NCBI GenBank assembly: GCA_020041925.1
Contig: CP083409.1
Length of the DNA: 64,000 nt
Source: Faucicola osloensis_D
GTDB taxonomy: Bacteria; Pseudomonadota; Gammaproteobacteria; Pseudomonadales; Moraxellaceae
Reading direction: 5' to 3' (one strand)
Position numbers and translations under genes: made by a program. Below are positions 43,145 to 51,214 of the stretch, in pieces (positions within the stretch are counted from its first letter, which is position 1; every line of letters begins with the position of its first letter). Under the pieces are notes generated by a model. It did no database searches. It was not told the DNA's origin and was given only the letters and a program-made list of their open reading frames with translations.

Positions 43145-43768
43145 ATGTTTAAAAATCTTGCCTCAGATGCATTGGGTTTAAGTGACATCGGTAAAATCAT
43201 CCCACCGAGCCAGTTTAACCAAACCGATATTGATGACTATATTTTTCATGAAGATAACGAGCGCATTTATTTTGTGATTAAGTCAAAAATGGACGAATAT
43301 TGCTTTACCAATGTCGCCTTTATCCACCTTGACGGTCAGTCGGCGACCAGTAAAAAACGTCTGCTAAAACGCTATCTATACCGCAATTTTCAGCCCGCCA
43401 ATATCATGATTGAGACCGCAGGCACGATGGATATGGATGCTGAGCTAAAATTTAGCTTGGGCGGTATGGCGTTTTCGATTGATATCGACAAAAATCAAAT
43501 CGAGCAAATCCGCGACATCTATAAGGCGCTGACTGCGATTAGCGAGCAATGCAAACGCATTGCCCATGAAGAAACGGTGCTAGAAAAATCCTTTAATACC
43601 GTCACCAATATGTTTAGCTTACGCGAACTGTCAGAAAACGTGGTGCTTAACTTGCCGGATGTCATCAACCAAACTGTCGCACAAGTAGAAAATGCCTATG
43701 GCGAGCGTTTAAAGACCATTCGTAATTATGACTTTGGGACGATTTTTGAGCATTATTTGCGTCAATAA
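43145..43768 (+). CDS. Bacterial PH-domain-like protein of unknown function
   Basis: A 207-aa protein is predicted from the ATG with AGGAAG eight bases upstream; a GTG two codons earlier is less likely. Residues about 25-120 (HEDNERIYFVIKSKMDEYCFTNVAFIHLDG, LKFSLGGMAFSIDI) resemble bacterial PH domains that oligomerise (YvbH-like). Residues about 120-207 are helical. It is followed 12 bp later by the YgjP-like peptidase, so they are probably cotranscribed. Function unknown. Confidence 0.65.
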   Translation: MFKNLASDALGLSDIGKIIPPSQFNQTDIDDYIFHEDNERIYFVIKSKMDEYCFTNVAFIHLDGQSATSKKRLLKRYLYRNFQPANIMIETAGTMDMDAELKFSLGGMAFSIDIDKNQIEQIRDIYKALTAISEQCKRIAHEETVLEKSFNTVTNMFSLRELSENVVLNLPDVINQTVAQVENAYGERLKTIRNYDFGTIFEHYLRQ

Positions 43769-43780
43769 TTGCTAAAACTT

Positions 43781-44500
43781 ATGCAAACTGTACTCACCGC
43801 CTACGCTGAGCAAGGCATCAAGCTTGCGATTGAAAGCAAACGGGTCAAACATATCAACTTTCGTATCAAATCGATTGATGAAGCACCGTTTACCAGCTTG
43901 CTCAGCGTGTCTTACCCCATGCGTATGCCACAACACCTGCTGATGCAATCGCTTGAACATCGCCTTGCATGGGCAATCGACTGTCAGCAAAAACAACGAA
44001 AACTTAAACAACTTAAACCCAAAAAACCTGCTTATATCAATGATGTTAAAGACTTGGCAAATTTGACCCTTGAAAGCAACATTTATTTTGAAGGGCAACA
44101 GGTTGTAGTCAGAGAGTTATTGTTAAAACACCACATAAAACCAAGCGAGCTGGCGCGATTGGATGTTGGCAAAACCTTACTCTATATTTATAAATTTTGG
44201 CTCACTCAATTTATTCAAAATCGCCAAGCGTTTTGGCAAGAAAAAGTCGGTAAATCAGCAGTAAGTATTACGCCCTACACCATGAAGACCCGATGGGGCA
44301 GTTGTAGCACCCAAGCCAAAACCATTCGCTTGTCCGTTTGGCTGGCGCAATTCCCGCCAGACTGCGCGGATTATGTGTTGGTGCATGAGCTTTGTCATCT
44401 GATTGAGCCCAATCATTCGGCACGATTTTGGGCGCAGGTAGCACGAGTCATGCCAGATTATCAACTGTGGCATCAGCAATTAGAATTTGGCGAGCTGTAA
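43781..44500 (+). CDS. YgjP-like (SprT/DUF45-type) metallopeptidase
   Basis: A 239-aa protein is predicted from the first ATG; a TTG at 43769 overlaps the upstream stop region. The C-terminal half carries the zinc site VHELCHLIEPNHSARFW (HExxH plus downstream His), preceded by the family segment KTRWGSCSTQAKTIRLSVWLAQFP. The N-terminal half is basic. YgjP-like proteins occur next to nucleotidyl or restriction genes, but their substrate is not established. A terminator follows at 44546. Confidence 0.8.
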   Translation: MQTVLTAYAEQGIKLAIESKRVKHINFRIKSIDEAPFTSLLSVSYPMRMPQHLLMQSLEHRLAWAIDCQQKQRKLKQLKPKKPAYINDVKDLANLTLESNIYFEGQQVVVRELLLKHHIKPSELARLDVGKTLLYIYKFWLTQFIQNRQAFWQEKVGKSAVSITPYTMKTRWGSCSTQAKTIRLSVWLAQFPPDCADYVLVHELCHLIEPNHSARFWAQVARVMPDYQLWHQQLEFGEL

Positions 44501-44545
44501 CTATTTGAGCCGTAACGATTCGAGCTGTAATTATCAAAGTCACAA

Positions 44546-44576
44546 AAAAAGCCATCTCGCTATGAGATAGCTTTTT
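44546..44576 (+). terminator. Terminator after the YgjP-like gene
   Basis: The 13-bp stem aaaaagccatctc / gagatagcttttt (one G-T wobble) has a 5-nt loop, 45 bp past the stop. Confidence 0.85.
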
Positions 44577-44670
44577 GGTAGCGGTAAAAGTTGCAAATTC
44601 CTAAAATCAATCTGCTAAAATGTAACCCTATTTCAATATTTAAATATAATCACTAAAAAGCTGATAAAAA

Positions 44671-46464
44671 ATGTCCCAAATTCATTACCAATTTGATTTT
44701 AAAAAATTTCGTGAACACCTTGTCGATGTCACGCTTACGTTTACTGCGGACAACGACGACCCAATCGTTTGGCTACCTGCTTGGATTGCGGGCAGTTATA
44801 TGATTCGAGAATTTAGCAAACACATTACGGCAGTCACCGCCACCATCCATCACCCCAACGCCAACAACAATCAACGCCTTAAAAAACTTGATAAAAACCA
44901 CTGGCAAATCCACGCCAAACAAGGCGACCGCATTAGCGTCACTTATGAAGTCTATGCTTATGACTTATCCGTGCGTGGGGCGTATGTCGATGAAACTCGC
45001 CTGTACGGCAACTTCACCTCCCTAGCATTAGCGGTACAAGGGCAAGAAAACCAAGCGATTACAGCCGAACTCATTTGCCCGCAAGACTTTTATGAGGTAA
45101 ACGGTGTGGAAGTCAGCCTAGCTACTGCCTTAGCGGAAAAAATGCACCAACAAGCCGAACAAACCATCTATCAGCTAACTGCAGACAACTACGAGCAACT
45201 CACCGACAGCCCGTTTGAAATTGCTGAGCAAGATGAATTTTGGTTCGATGTAGAAAGTGGCGCAAACACCATTCCCCACCGATTTGTGATTTCTGGCGTA
45301 CACCACAGCGACCTTGAACGGCTAGAAACTGACCTTAGCAAAATTTGTCAAAGCTATGTTGATTGGCTCGGTGATACGCCATTTGATGATTATTTGTTTA
45401 TGACCATGGCAACTTCAAGCGACTATGGCGGACTTGAGCACCTTGCCAGCACCAGTTTGATTACCCCACGAGATGACCTACCCACATTTTTTGAACAAGC
45501 TGAGCCAAGCGAGAGTTATCAACGCTTTTTGGGCTTGTGTAGCCATGAATATTTTCATGCGTGGTGGGTTAAAACCGTGCGTCCCGAAATTTTTTTAACC
45601 GCCAATTTTAACCAAGAGACGTACACCACCTTGCTATGGGTGTTTGAAGGCTTTACCAGTTATGTTGATGATTTTATGCTACAAAAAAGCGGGGTTATTT
45701 CGCAACATAGCTATCTTAAACTGCTTGCTGAACAAATCAATCGTTACTATCAAACCCACGGACGCGCCCTGCAAAGCGTGGCAGAATCAAGCTTTGATGC
45801 GTGGATAAAGCTATATCGTGGTGATGAGAACACCGCCAATGCCGGGATTAGCTACTACAACAAAGGCGCGCTGGTGGCGTTATGTTTAGACTTGACTTTG
45901 ATAAACCATGGCAAACGTATTTTTGATATGATAAAAGTTTTTTATGACAAAGCCAAAGCCCAAGATAATCGCCGTTTTGGTATGACGGACGCCAATCTGG
46001 ATGACGTCATGAATGAATGCTTACCCAAAGAGGTTTGGCAAGATTTTAGAGCCAATTATATCGATGGCACGACAGAATTACCGCTATTTGAACTATTGTC
46101 AGAACAGGGTGTGAGTATTGAACAAAAAGACGATGATATTACTTGGGGCATGAAATATATGAGCGAGCCTACTGGGTTAAAAGTGCAACGTGTTGTGCGA
46201 AATAGCCAAGCCGCCGCTGCAGGGATTTCTGCTAATGACGTCATCGTGGCAATTGATGGGTTGAAAGCGAGCGAAAAATGGCTCAAAGCCACGGCTAAAA
46301 CCCAAACAATTAGTGAAGATCCGGCCGTGTGTCATGTATTTCGTCGTGATGAGTTGCTGGTGCTTGAAGTGCCACCCGTGAGTGACGTGCATGTTAAACA
46401 ACCGCAAAAATGGACGTTAGCCAGTGATGCTAACGACAAACTAGCTAATTGGTTAAATTTTTAA
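44671..46464 (+). CDS. M61-family glycyl aminopeptidase with C-terminal PDZ domain
   Basis: This 597-aa protein is similar to Sphingomonas glycyl aminopeptidase (M61). The N-terminal beta domain contains WLPAWIAGSYMIREFSKH. The central catalytic part has H292-E293-x-x-H296 (SHEYFHAWWVKTVRP) and the glutamate ligand region LLWVFEGFTSYVDDFML. A C-terminal PDZ domain covers about residues 495-580 (GLKVQRVVRNSQAAAAGISANDVIVAIDG). No signal peptide is visible, so it is probably cytoplasmic. It releases N-terminal Gly/Ala from peptides in characterised relatives. Confidence 0.88.
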   Translation: MSQIHYQFDFKKFREHLVDVTLTFTADNDDPIVWLPAWIAGSYMIREFSKHITAVTATIHHPNANNNQRLKKLDKNHWQIHAKQGDRISVTYEVYAYDLSVRGAYVDETRLYGNFTSLALAVQGQENQAITAELICPQDFYEVNGVEVSLATALAEKMHQQAEQTIYQLTADNYEQLTDSPFEIAEQDEFWFDVESGANTIPHRFVISGVHHSDLERLETDLSKICQSYVDWLGDTPFDDYLFMTMATSSDYGGLEHLASTSLITPRDDLPTFFEQAEPSESYQRFLGLCSHEYFHAWWVKTVRPEIFLTANFNQETYTTLLWVFEGFTSYVDDFMLQKSGVISQHSYLKLLAEQINRYYQTHGRALQSVAESSFDAWIKLYRGDENTANAGISYYNKGALVALCLDLTLINHGKRIFDMIKVFYDKAKAQDNRRFGMTDANLDDVMNECLPKEVWQDFRANYIDGTTELPLFELLSEQGVSIEQKDDDITWGMKYMSEPTGLKVQRVVRNSQAAAAGISANDVIVAIDGLKASEKWLKATAKTQTISEDPAVCHVFRRDELLVLEVPPVSDVHVKQPQKWTLASDANDKLANWLNF

Positions 46465-46487
46465 ACCCTTAATTTATTTAGAATCTA

Positions 46488-46910
46488 ATGGATATGAATA
46501 AAGAATTCTGTTTGAGTGATTATGATTTAGGTTGGTTTTGCTATGATAACAATGGGAAAGTTGCGGTTTTATTTAGTAATGGGACAACCGCAGTTTTACC
46601 ACAAGCCTTAATGTATTATGACTATCTGTATAATTATTTTTATACCAAATTTAACTGTGATGAAAAGGCTAATTGGGAAAATGGCGAGTTAAAGTCTTTC
46701 ACTGATGCAGGACTACTCGTATATGATACTGATTTAAATAGCATAGGTACATACAGCGTTTGCAACAACCCATTAAAAAGTTGTCATATCTCAACGTTAC
46801 CAAAATCTATCGCTGATAGATTACCAAAGTTTGAAGGTGTTTTTTCAACAACTATTACAATACCTATTCAACCCGATGTAATTAATCTTGCAAAAATAAA
46901 GCAAATCTAG
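46488..46910 (+). CDS. Orphan hypothetical protein (AT-rich)
   Basis: This is a 140-aa acidic, Tyr/Phe/Asn-rich protein with no signal or membrane segment (LSDYDLGWFCYDNNGKVAVLFSNG near the start). Base composition is clearly AT-richer than the flanking M61 gene, which hints at transfer. Size and composition recall small immunity-type proteins, but there is no toxin gene beside it and no family match is claimed. It begins 24 bp after the M61 stop. Confidence 0.6.
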   Translation: MDMNKEFCLSDYDLGWFCYDNNGKVAVLFSNGTTAVLPQALMYYDYLYNYFYTKFNCDEKANWENGELKSFTDAGLLVYDTDLNSIGTYSVCNNPLKSCHISTLPKSIADRLPKFEGVFSTTITIPIQPDVINLAKIKQI

Positions 46911-47055
46911 TAAAATTCGGCTTCCAATTTTATCAATCCATCCTGTGTTGGCTTTAATCGGTTGGGTGTTTGGGTGAATTTTTAGCAAAATAAAGATTCA
47001 TGCCACGCATACTAACTGCAGACCAAAGGGCAGGATAATGACTAGAGACCTAACC

Positions 47056-47316
47056 ATGCGCGCAGATATCCATCCAGCTTATCAAGAAGTTTTATTCCAC
47101 GACACCAACGCTGACGTTTACTTTTTAACTCGCTCGACTATCAAATCAAAAGTAACTCGCGAATACGAAGGTAAAGAATACCCATACGTCGCACTCGATA
47201 TTTCAAGTGCCTCACACCCATTCTATACCGGCGAACAACGTAAAACCCAAAACGAAGGTCGTGTGGCAAGCTTCAACAAACGTTTCGGCGCATTTGCAGG
47301 TCGTAACAAAAAATAA
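47056..47316 (+). CDS. rpmE2: 50S ribosomal protein L31 type B
   Basis: An 86-aa product starts at MRADIHPAYQEV, as in relatives. An ATG at 47038 with AGGA just upstream would add six residues and cannot be excluded. The LDISSASHPFYTGEQRK and GRVASFNKRFGAF segments identify the type B form. It lacks the zinc-binding CxxC pairs of type A L31. In many bacteria this Cys-free paralogue replaces L31A when zinc is scarce, under Zur; no Zur site was confirmed here. Confidence 0.93.
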   Translation: MRADIHPAYQEVLFHDTNADVYFLTRSTIKSKVTREYEGKEYPYVALDISSASHPFYTGEQRKTQNEGRVASFNKRFGAFAGRNKK

Positions 47317-47334
47317 GTTTAATCGCTTATTGTC

Positions 47335-47364
47335 AAAAACCCTTTGCGACTGCGAAGGGTTTTT
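47335..47364 (+). terminator. Terminator after rpmE2
   Basis: The stem aaaaaccctt / aagggttttt has a 10-nt loop that can pair further inside. It lies 19 bp after the L31 stop. Confidence 0.8.
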
Positions 47365-47411
47365 TATTGGCTGGAATGGGGCAATACTGGATAATCCCGG
47401 ACAATACGCCA

Positions 47412-47445
47412 AAAAAAGCTCACCGAAACCGAAGTGAGCTTTTTT
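47412..47445. terminator. Second, bidirectional terminator between rpmE2 and rppH
   Basis: A perfect 12-bp stem aaaaaagctcac / gtgagctttttt has a 10-nt loop. Poly-T in both readings makes it serve the minus-strand rppH, and back up the rpmE2 terminator. Confidence 0.88.
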
Positions 47446-47463
47446 AGGTTTATTTGTTTAGGT

Positions 47464-47982
47464 TTAATAGGAATGAATTTTTACGTTTTTGGGTAGTAAC
47501 AATTCTTTCTTGAGTGGCAACTGCGGTGATAACTCAAACAAGGCGCGGCGATATACATTACGTTTAAATGCCACCACTTGGTTAAGTGGATACCAATAAC
47601 TGACCCATTCCCAGCGGTCAAATTCAGGTTTTGCCGTATCAAAACGGATATGTTCTACATTGTTCTCATCTAGCTGGAGCAAAAACCATTTTTGTTTTTG
47701 TCCAATACACAAAGGATATTGTCCTTGTCGTACAAAACGTTTTGGCAACCGATAACGAAGCCAATTTTGGGTTTGTGACAACACTTTGACATGCTGAGGA
47801 TACAGTCCGACTTCTTCCCACAATTCCCGATACATTGCATCAAGCGGCGTTTCACCAAAATCAATGCCACCTTGTGGAAATTGCCAAGCATCGTGACCCA
47901 CGCGTTTTGCCCACAGTACTTGTCCGTGTGTATTTGCCAAGATGATACCTACGTTGGCTCGAAAGCCGTCTGCATCAATCAT
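47464..47982 (-). CDS. rppH: RNA pyrophosphohydrolase (Nudix)
   Basis: This is a 172-aa protein. The start MIDADGFRANVGIIL matches E. coli RppH and has AAGG upstream; a TTG at 47997 is rejected. The Nudix box is complete: GGIDFGETPLDAMYRELWEE followed by VGL. The downstream RYRLPKRFVR and FDRWEWVSYWYPL are RppH-specific. It removes pyrophosphate from mRNA 5' ends and starts RNase E-dependent decay. Confidence 0.95.
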   Translation of the reverse strand: MIDADGFRANVGIILANTHGQVLWAKRVGHDAWQFPQGGIDFGETPLDAMYRELWEEVGLYPQHVKVLSQTQNWLRYRLPKRFVRQGQYPLCIGQKQKWFLLQLDENNVEHIRFDTAKPEFDRWEWVSYWYPLNQVVAFKRNVYRRALFELSPQLPLKKELLLPKNVKIHSY

Positions 47983-48326
47983 GACGATTACCTTCAATTT
48001 AATGGTTAAAATCGGCAGGCAATCACATTATCAAGTTTTTTGGGTCGCAAGGTTTACACACATCCTTGCAGACCATTATTAAAGTTTTGGTCAATCAAAT
48101 CATCGGGAATAAACCCATCTCTACCAACAGACGCTTATTTTATTATTATTGCTAAAAAACATGGACAATGTAATCACTGCCTTTATTACCCACTATTAAA
48201 CCAGTTTTTATGTCAAAAGTGTAATGTTTATTTGCTATAAATTGTTTCACGGACATAAAAAGCGCATAATATCGCTTGATTTTATACAAAATATTTTTTT
48301 AAAAATTATAAGTATCTGGGGATAGT
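47983..48326. other. Intergenic region between rppH and the OsmC gene, with a doubtful small ORF
   Basis: This 344-bp gap must hold the divergent promoters. A plus-strand frame (TTG at 48040 to TAA at 48240, 66 codons) ends with a CxxC...CxxC pattern (QCNHCLYY, FLCQKCNVYLL). No ATG or ribosome-binding site supports it, so it may be a remnant of a zinc-ribbon protein or chance. Confidence 0.3.
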
Positions 48327-48773
48327 ATGAAAGCAACGGTAAATTGGTTAAAAAACGAAGACATTAATTTTGCAGCCGTGACCGAAAACGGCAATAAAAT
48401 TATCATGGATTCAGCGGAAAAATTGGGTGCCAAACCCATGGAAATGGTTTTGATGGGGCTTGGCGGCTGTGCCAGTTATGATGTGGTCAGTATCCTGCAA
48501 AAAGCCCGTCAGGCGGTGAGCGATGTTGAGTGTCAGCTATCGGCTAAGCGTGCCGACACGATTCCTGCGGTATTTACTGACATTCATTTGCATTTTGTGG
48601 TCAAAGGTAGCGCTATCAAAGAAACGCAGGTTAAAAAAGCCATCGAGTTATCGGCAGAAAAATACTGCTCAGCCAGTCGTATGCTAGAAAATGGCGGTGT
48701 CAAAATCACCCATGACTATGAAATCATTGATGAAACCTCTGATGAAATCACTCATGAAACGGTTAAAGGGTAG
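48327..48773 (+). CDS. OsmC-family protein (YhfA-like)
   Basis: This 148-aa protein has GGGGATAGT before its ATG. The OsmC fold cysteines are C48 (GLGGCASYDVVSIL) and C114 (AEKYCSASRML), and K/E-rich surface segments lie between. It is closer to the YhfA branch than to Ohr. The biochemical role of that branch is not settled, though peroxide reduction is possible. It is followed 11 bp later by a MAPEG gene. Confidence 0.88.
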   Translation: MKATVNWLKNEDINFAAVTENGNKIIMDSAEKLGAKPMEMVLMGLGGCASYDVVSILQKARQAVSDVECQLSAKRADTIPAVFTDIHLHFVVKGSAIKETQVKKAIELSAEKYCSASRMLENGGVKITHDYEIIDETSDEITHETVKG

Positions 48774-48784
48774 GGAATAACGGC

Positions 48785-49207
48785 ATGTTTCCCTATCTAA
48801 GTGCTGTTCCCGCCACCAATAGCAGCGTGGTGCTGGCAATGATGGTTGCCAGTTTATTGCCCTTGGTGTTTGCGATATTGGCAAAGGTCTTTGGCGGATT
48901 TAAAAGCAAAGACAATGCCAATCCGCGCGATTTTTTGGGTAAACAAACGGGCGCGGCAGCGCGTGCCAATGCCGCGCAGCAAAATAGCTATGAAACCTTG
49001 CCGGTATTCTTGTCAGCGGTAATTGTGGCGTTGCTATTTTTTGTACCGCTGTCAGTGGTGACCCAGTTGGCGTGGTTGTATGTGATATTACGGATTATTT
49101 ATGGGTTGGCGTATATTGCCAATTGGGCAACCTTTCGCTCAATTATTTGGTCGCTTAGCCTAGCTTGTCCGCTGATGTTGTTTTATTTAGCGATACGGTT
49201 GAGCTAA
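48785..49207 (+). CDS. MAPEG-family membrane protein
   Basis: This 140-aa protein has four predicted membrane segments (about residues 14-36, 68-85, 90-110, 118-138). The loop segment RANAAQQNSYETLPVFLSAV is the MAPEG hallmark (Asn-x-x-E-x-x-P). Eukaryotic members conjugate glutathione or reduce peroxides; bacterial roles are mostly unknown. Its pairing with an OsmC gene suggests a shared thiol or peroxide context. It converges on dusC with a 4-bp gap. Confidence 0.85.
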   Translation: MFPYLSAVPATNSSVVLAMMVASLLPLVFAILAKVFGGFKSKDNANPRDFLGKQTGAAARANAAQQNSYETLPVFLSAVIVALLFFVPLSVVTQLAWLYVILRIIYGLAYIANWATFRSIIWSLSLACPLMLFYLAIRLS

Positions 49208-49211
49208 TTTG

Positions 49212-50210
49212 CTATGAGCAATCGCCAGCTTGGGATTGTGCTTGCAACATCGCAACAATGGTCTCAAGCTGTTTTTGTTTTTTGACCGTTTGCCAAAGCT
49301 CGCTGGCTTGTTCATAGCCTTGGGTCAACATGCCAAGCCATTGTTTGTAACGTCCCACCAGCATATTGTCGCTACGGGCATGTCCTTGCAAAAACGCAAT
49401 TTGTAGCTTGAGTAGCGCTTGCCAAACCATATTTTCTGCCCTGTCACCTTTATCCATCGCTTTGATTTGATTGACCAAATCAGGACGAGTGACCGCACCA
49501 CGTCCGAGCATGATATGTGGGGTGTTCGCTTGTTTGCGGCAACGCATGGCTTGTTCAGTCTGCCAAATTTCGCCATTGGCAATAATCGGTAAGCCCAGCC
49601 GCTGCGTCAGGGGCGCGATTAACTCCCAATAGGCAGGGGGTTTATAGCCTTGGGTTTTGGTACGGGCATGGATGGTCAGCCAACTGGCGTTGGCTGATTG
49701 CACCGCATCGCCGATTTCTTGGGTTAGTGAAGTATCTTCATAGCCGAGTCGGATTTTTGCTGATACAGGCGTATCCGATGGCACGGCTTGGCGTACTGCA
49801 TGGATGATTTGATACAAGGTTTCAGGTTCGGTGAGCAACACCGAGCCACCGCGGTGACTATTGACAGTTTTAGCAGGGCAGCCAAAGTTAATATCAATGG
49901 CTAACGCACCAAGCTCGACCGCTTTGACGGCATTACCTGCCATCAATTCGGGCTCACTGCCCAGTAACTGTACATGGACGGGCGTGCCGTGAATGGTTTT
50001 GCCTTTTAAACCATCCTCATGCAAAAGTTCGGGTACAAATTTATAAAACACATGCGCGGGCAGGACGTGCTGGGTGACGCGAATAAACTCACTGACCGTC
50101 CAGTCGTAATGTCCGATACTGGTTAAAATATCCCGCATCAATGGGTCGGTCAGTCCTTCCATCGGCGCAAGGACGATTTGGGGCTTCTCAAAATTTGGGT
50201 AATGTATCAT
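49212..50210 (-). CDS. dusC: tRNA-dihydrouridine(16) synthase DusC
   Basis: A 332-aa enzyme is predicted from the ATG at 50210; a TTG four codons earlier is unlikely. The N-terminal IVLAPMEGLTDPLMRDIL and TVSEFIRVTQHVLP match DusC rather than DusA or DusB. The catalytic Cys lies in INFGCPAKTVNSHRGGSVLL, and FMN contacts in SAKIRLGYED and ANGEIW. It reduces U16 in tRNA. Confidence 0.93.
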   Translation of the reverse strand: MIHYPNFEKPQIVLAPMEGLTDPLMRDILTSIGHYDWTVSEFIRVTQHVLPAHVFYKFVPELLHEDGLKGKTIHGTPVHVQLLGSEPELMAGNAVKAVELGALAIDINFGCPAKTVNSHRGGSVLLTEPETLYQIIHAVRQAVPSDTPVSAKIRLGYEDTSLTQEIGDAVQSANASWLTIHARTKTQGYKPPAYWELIAPLTQRLGLPIIANGEIWQTEQAMRCRKQANTPHIMLGRGAVTRPDLVNQIKAMDKGDRAENMVWQALLKLQIAFLQGHARSDNMLVGRYKQWLGMLTQGYEQASELWQTVKKQKQLETIVAMLQAQSQAGDCS

Positions 50211-50290
50211 ATAATACTTCAATTAAATAAATCAGGTATTATAAAGCATTAATAAATAAAATAATGGTAGTTATTTTGGGCGAGGTTTAA

Positions 50291-51208
50291 GTGAATTTTG
50301 GATTTCTTATAGATAAGTCAGAAGTGAAATGTCAAAGTTTTAGTATTATACCTAATGAAAATTTTGACGAATATATTTCATGGTTCTACCATAATATGGA
50401 AGTTAGCAATGGCTGGATTTATCCATCGTTTAAAGCTTTAAAGCACAATGATGAAGAATTAAAAAAATTTAAAAAATCTGCTCCCTTAGTAAGAAGTAGT
50501 TTTTATACTTTACCTTCCACCCATATTCTACAAACTCAGAACTTTACTGATGAACACAAACATTTCCTAATTCTCGGCTATGGTTTTTTGCAAGGGCTTT
50601 ATTTAAATCCAAAAAATTATAAATATCTAGGTAAAACCCCCTACAAACCTTCAACATTAAATGGTCTTGTGTTAGAACAAGATGATAGAGTAAAAGGCTT
50701 GGAAGCCATCAATAAATTTTATATTGATGCAAAAACCACACAACAAAGAGTGCAAATGCAAGCCTGTATTCATTGGTTTTTAATTGCACAAACTTTAGAT
50801 TTTGAATGGGAAATATTTGATGCTCATTATAAGGTTTTAGACGGTCTGTATAAATTATATGAAATAATCTATGGTAAGCAAAAACAAAAACGACATCATG
50901 AAAGAGCAATTATCATAGCGAACAAATTTAAAATTGATTTGCCAGAATGGGCAGCTGAAATGCAAGTTTTTAATGAATTAAAAAAGGAGTATGTTTCTAT
51001 CAGTAAGGTTTCATTGATTAGAAATGAACTTGTGCATGAAGCAAAATATGCAGGTCAGCCTATTGGCTATAACTATCCTAATGAAAACTTTAAACTACAG
51101 TTCAAGGCATTCAACCTTAAATTAATTTGCGCTTTTTTAGGAATCAATACACCTTATTTACAAGCACCTGTAAATAATAGAATGTTATGGTGTTGGAATA
51201 TTCAATAA
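50291..51208 (+). CDS. HEPN-like protein with R-x4-H motif (possible RNase/defence protein)
   Basis: A 305-aa protein starts at GTG with GAGG six bases upstream. Residues about 155-285 are mainly helical, and R244-N245-x3-H249 (SLIRNELVHEAKYAG) is the RNx3-4H motif of HEPN ribonucleases, including the ApeA-like group. Residues 1-150 match nothing I recognise. The gene is markedly AT-rich relative to its neighbours dusC and the helicase, pointing to transfer. There is no nucleotidyltransferase (MNT) partner beside it. HEPN assignment is by motif only; catalytic function is inferred. Confidence 0.55.
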   Translation: MNFGFLIDKSEVKCQSFSIIPNENFDEYISWFYHNMEVSNGWIYPSFKALKHNDEELKKFKKSAPLVRSSFYTLPSTHILQTQNFTDEHKHFLILGYGFLQGLYLNPKNYKYLGKTPYKPSTLNGLVLEQDDRVKGLEAINKFYIDAKTTQQRVQMQACIHWFLIAQTLDFEWEIFDAHYKVLDGLYKLYEIIYGKQKQKRHHERAIIIANKFKIDLPEWAAEMQVFNELKKEYVSISKVSLIRNELVHEAKYAGQPIGYNYPNENFKLQFKAFNLKLICAFLGINTPYLQAPVNNRMLWCWNIQ

Positions 51209-51214
51209 AATTTA

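Noticed and set aside
48040..48240. 66-codon ORF with CxxC...CxxC
   Set aside because: It starts only at TTG, without a ribosome-binding site or recognisable family; kept only as a note in the intergenic entry.
50291..51208. A HEPN/MNT toxin-antitoxin pair
   Set aside because: No nucleotidyltransferase gene adjoins the HEPN-like gene; the neighbours are dusC and a helicase.
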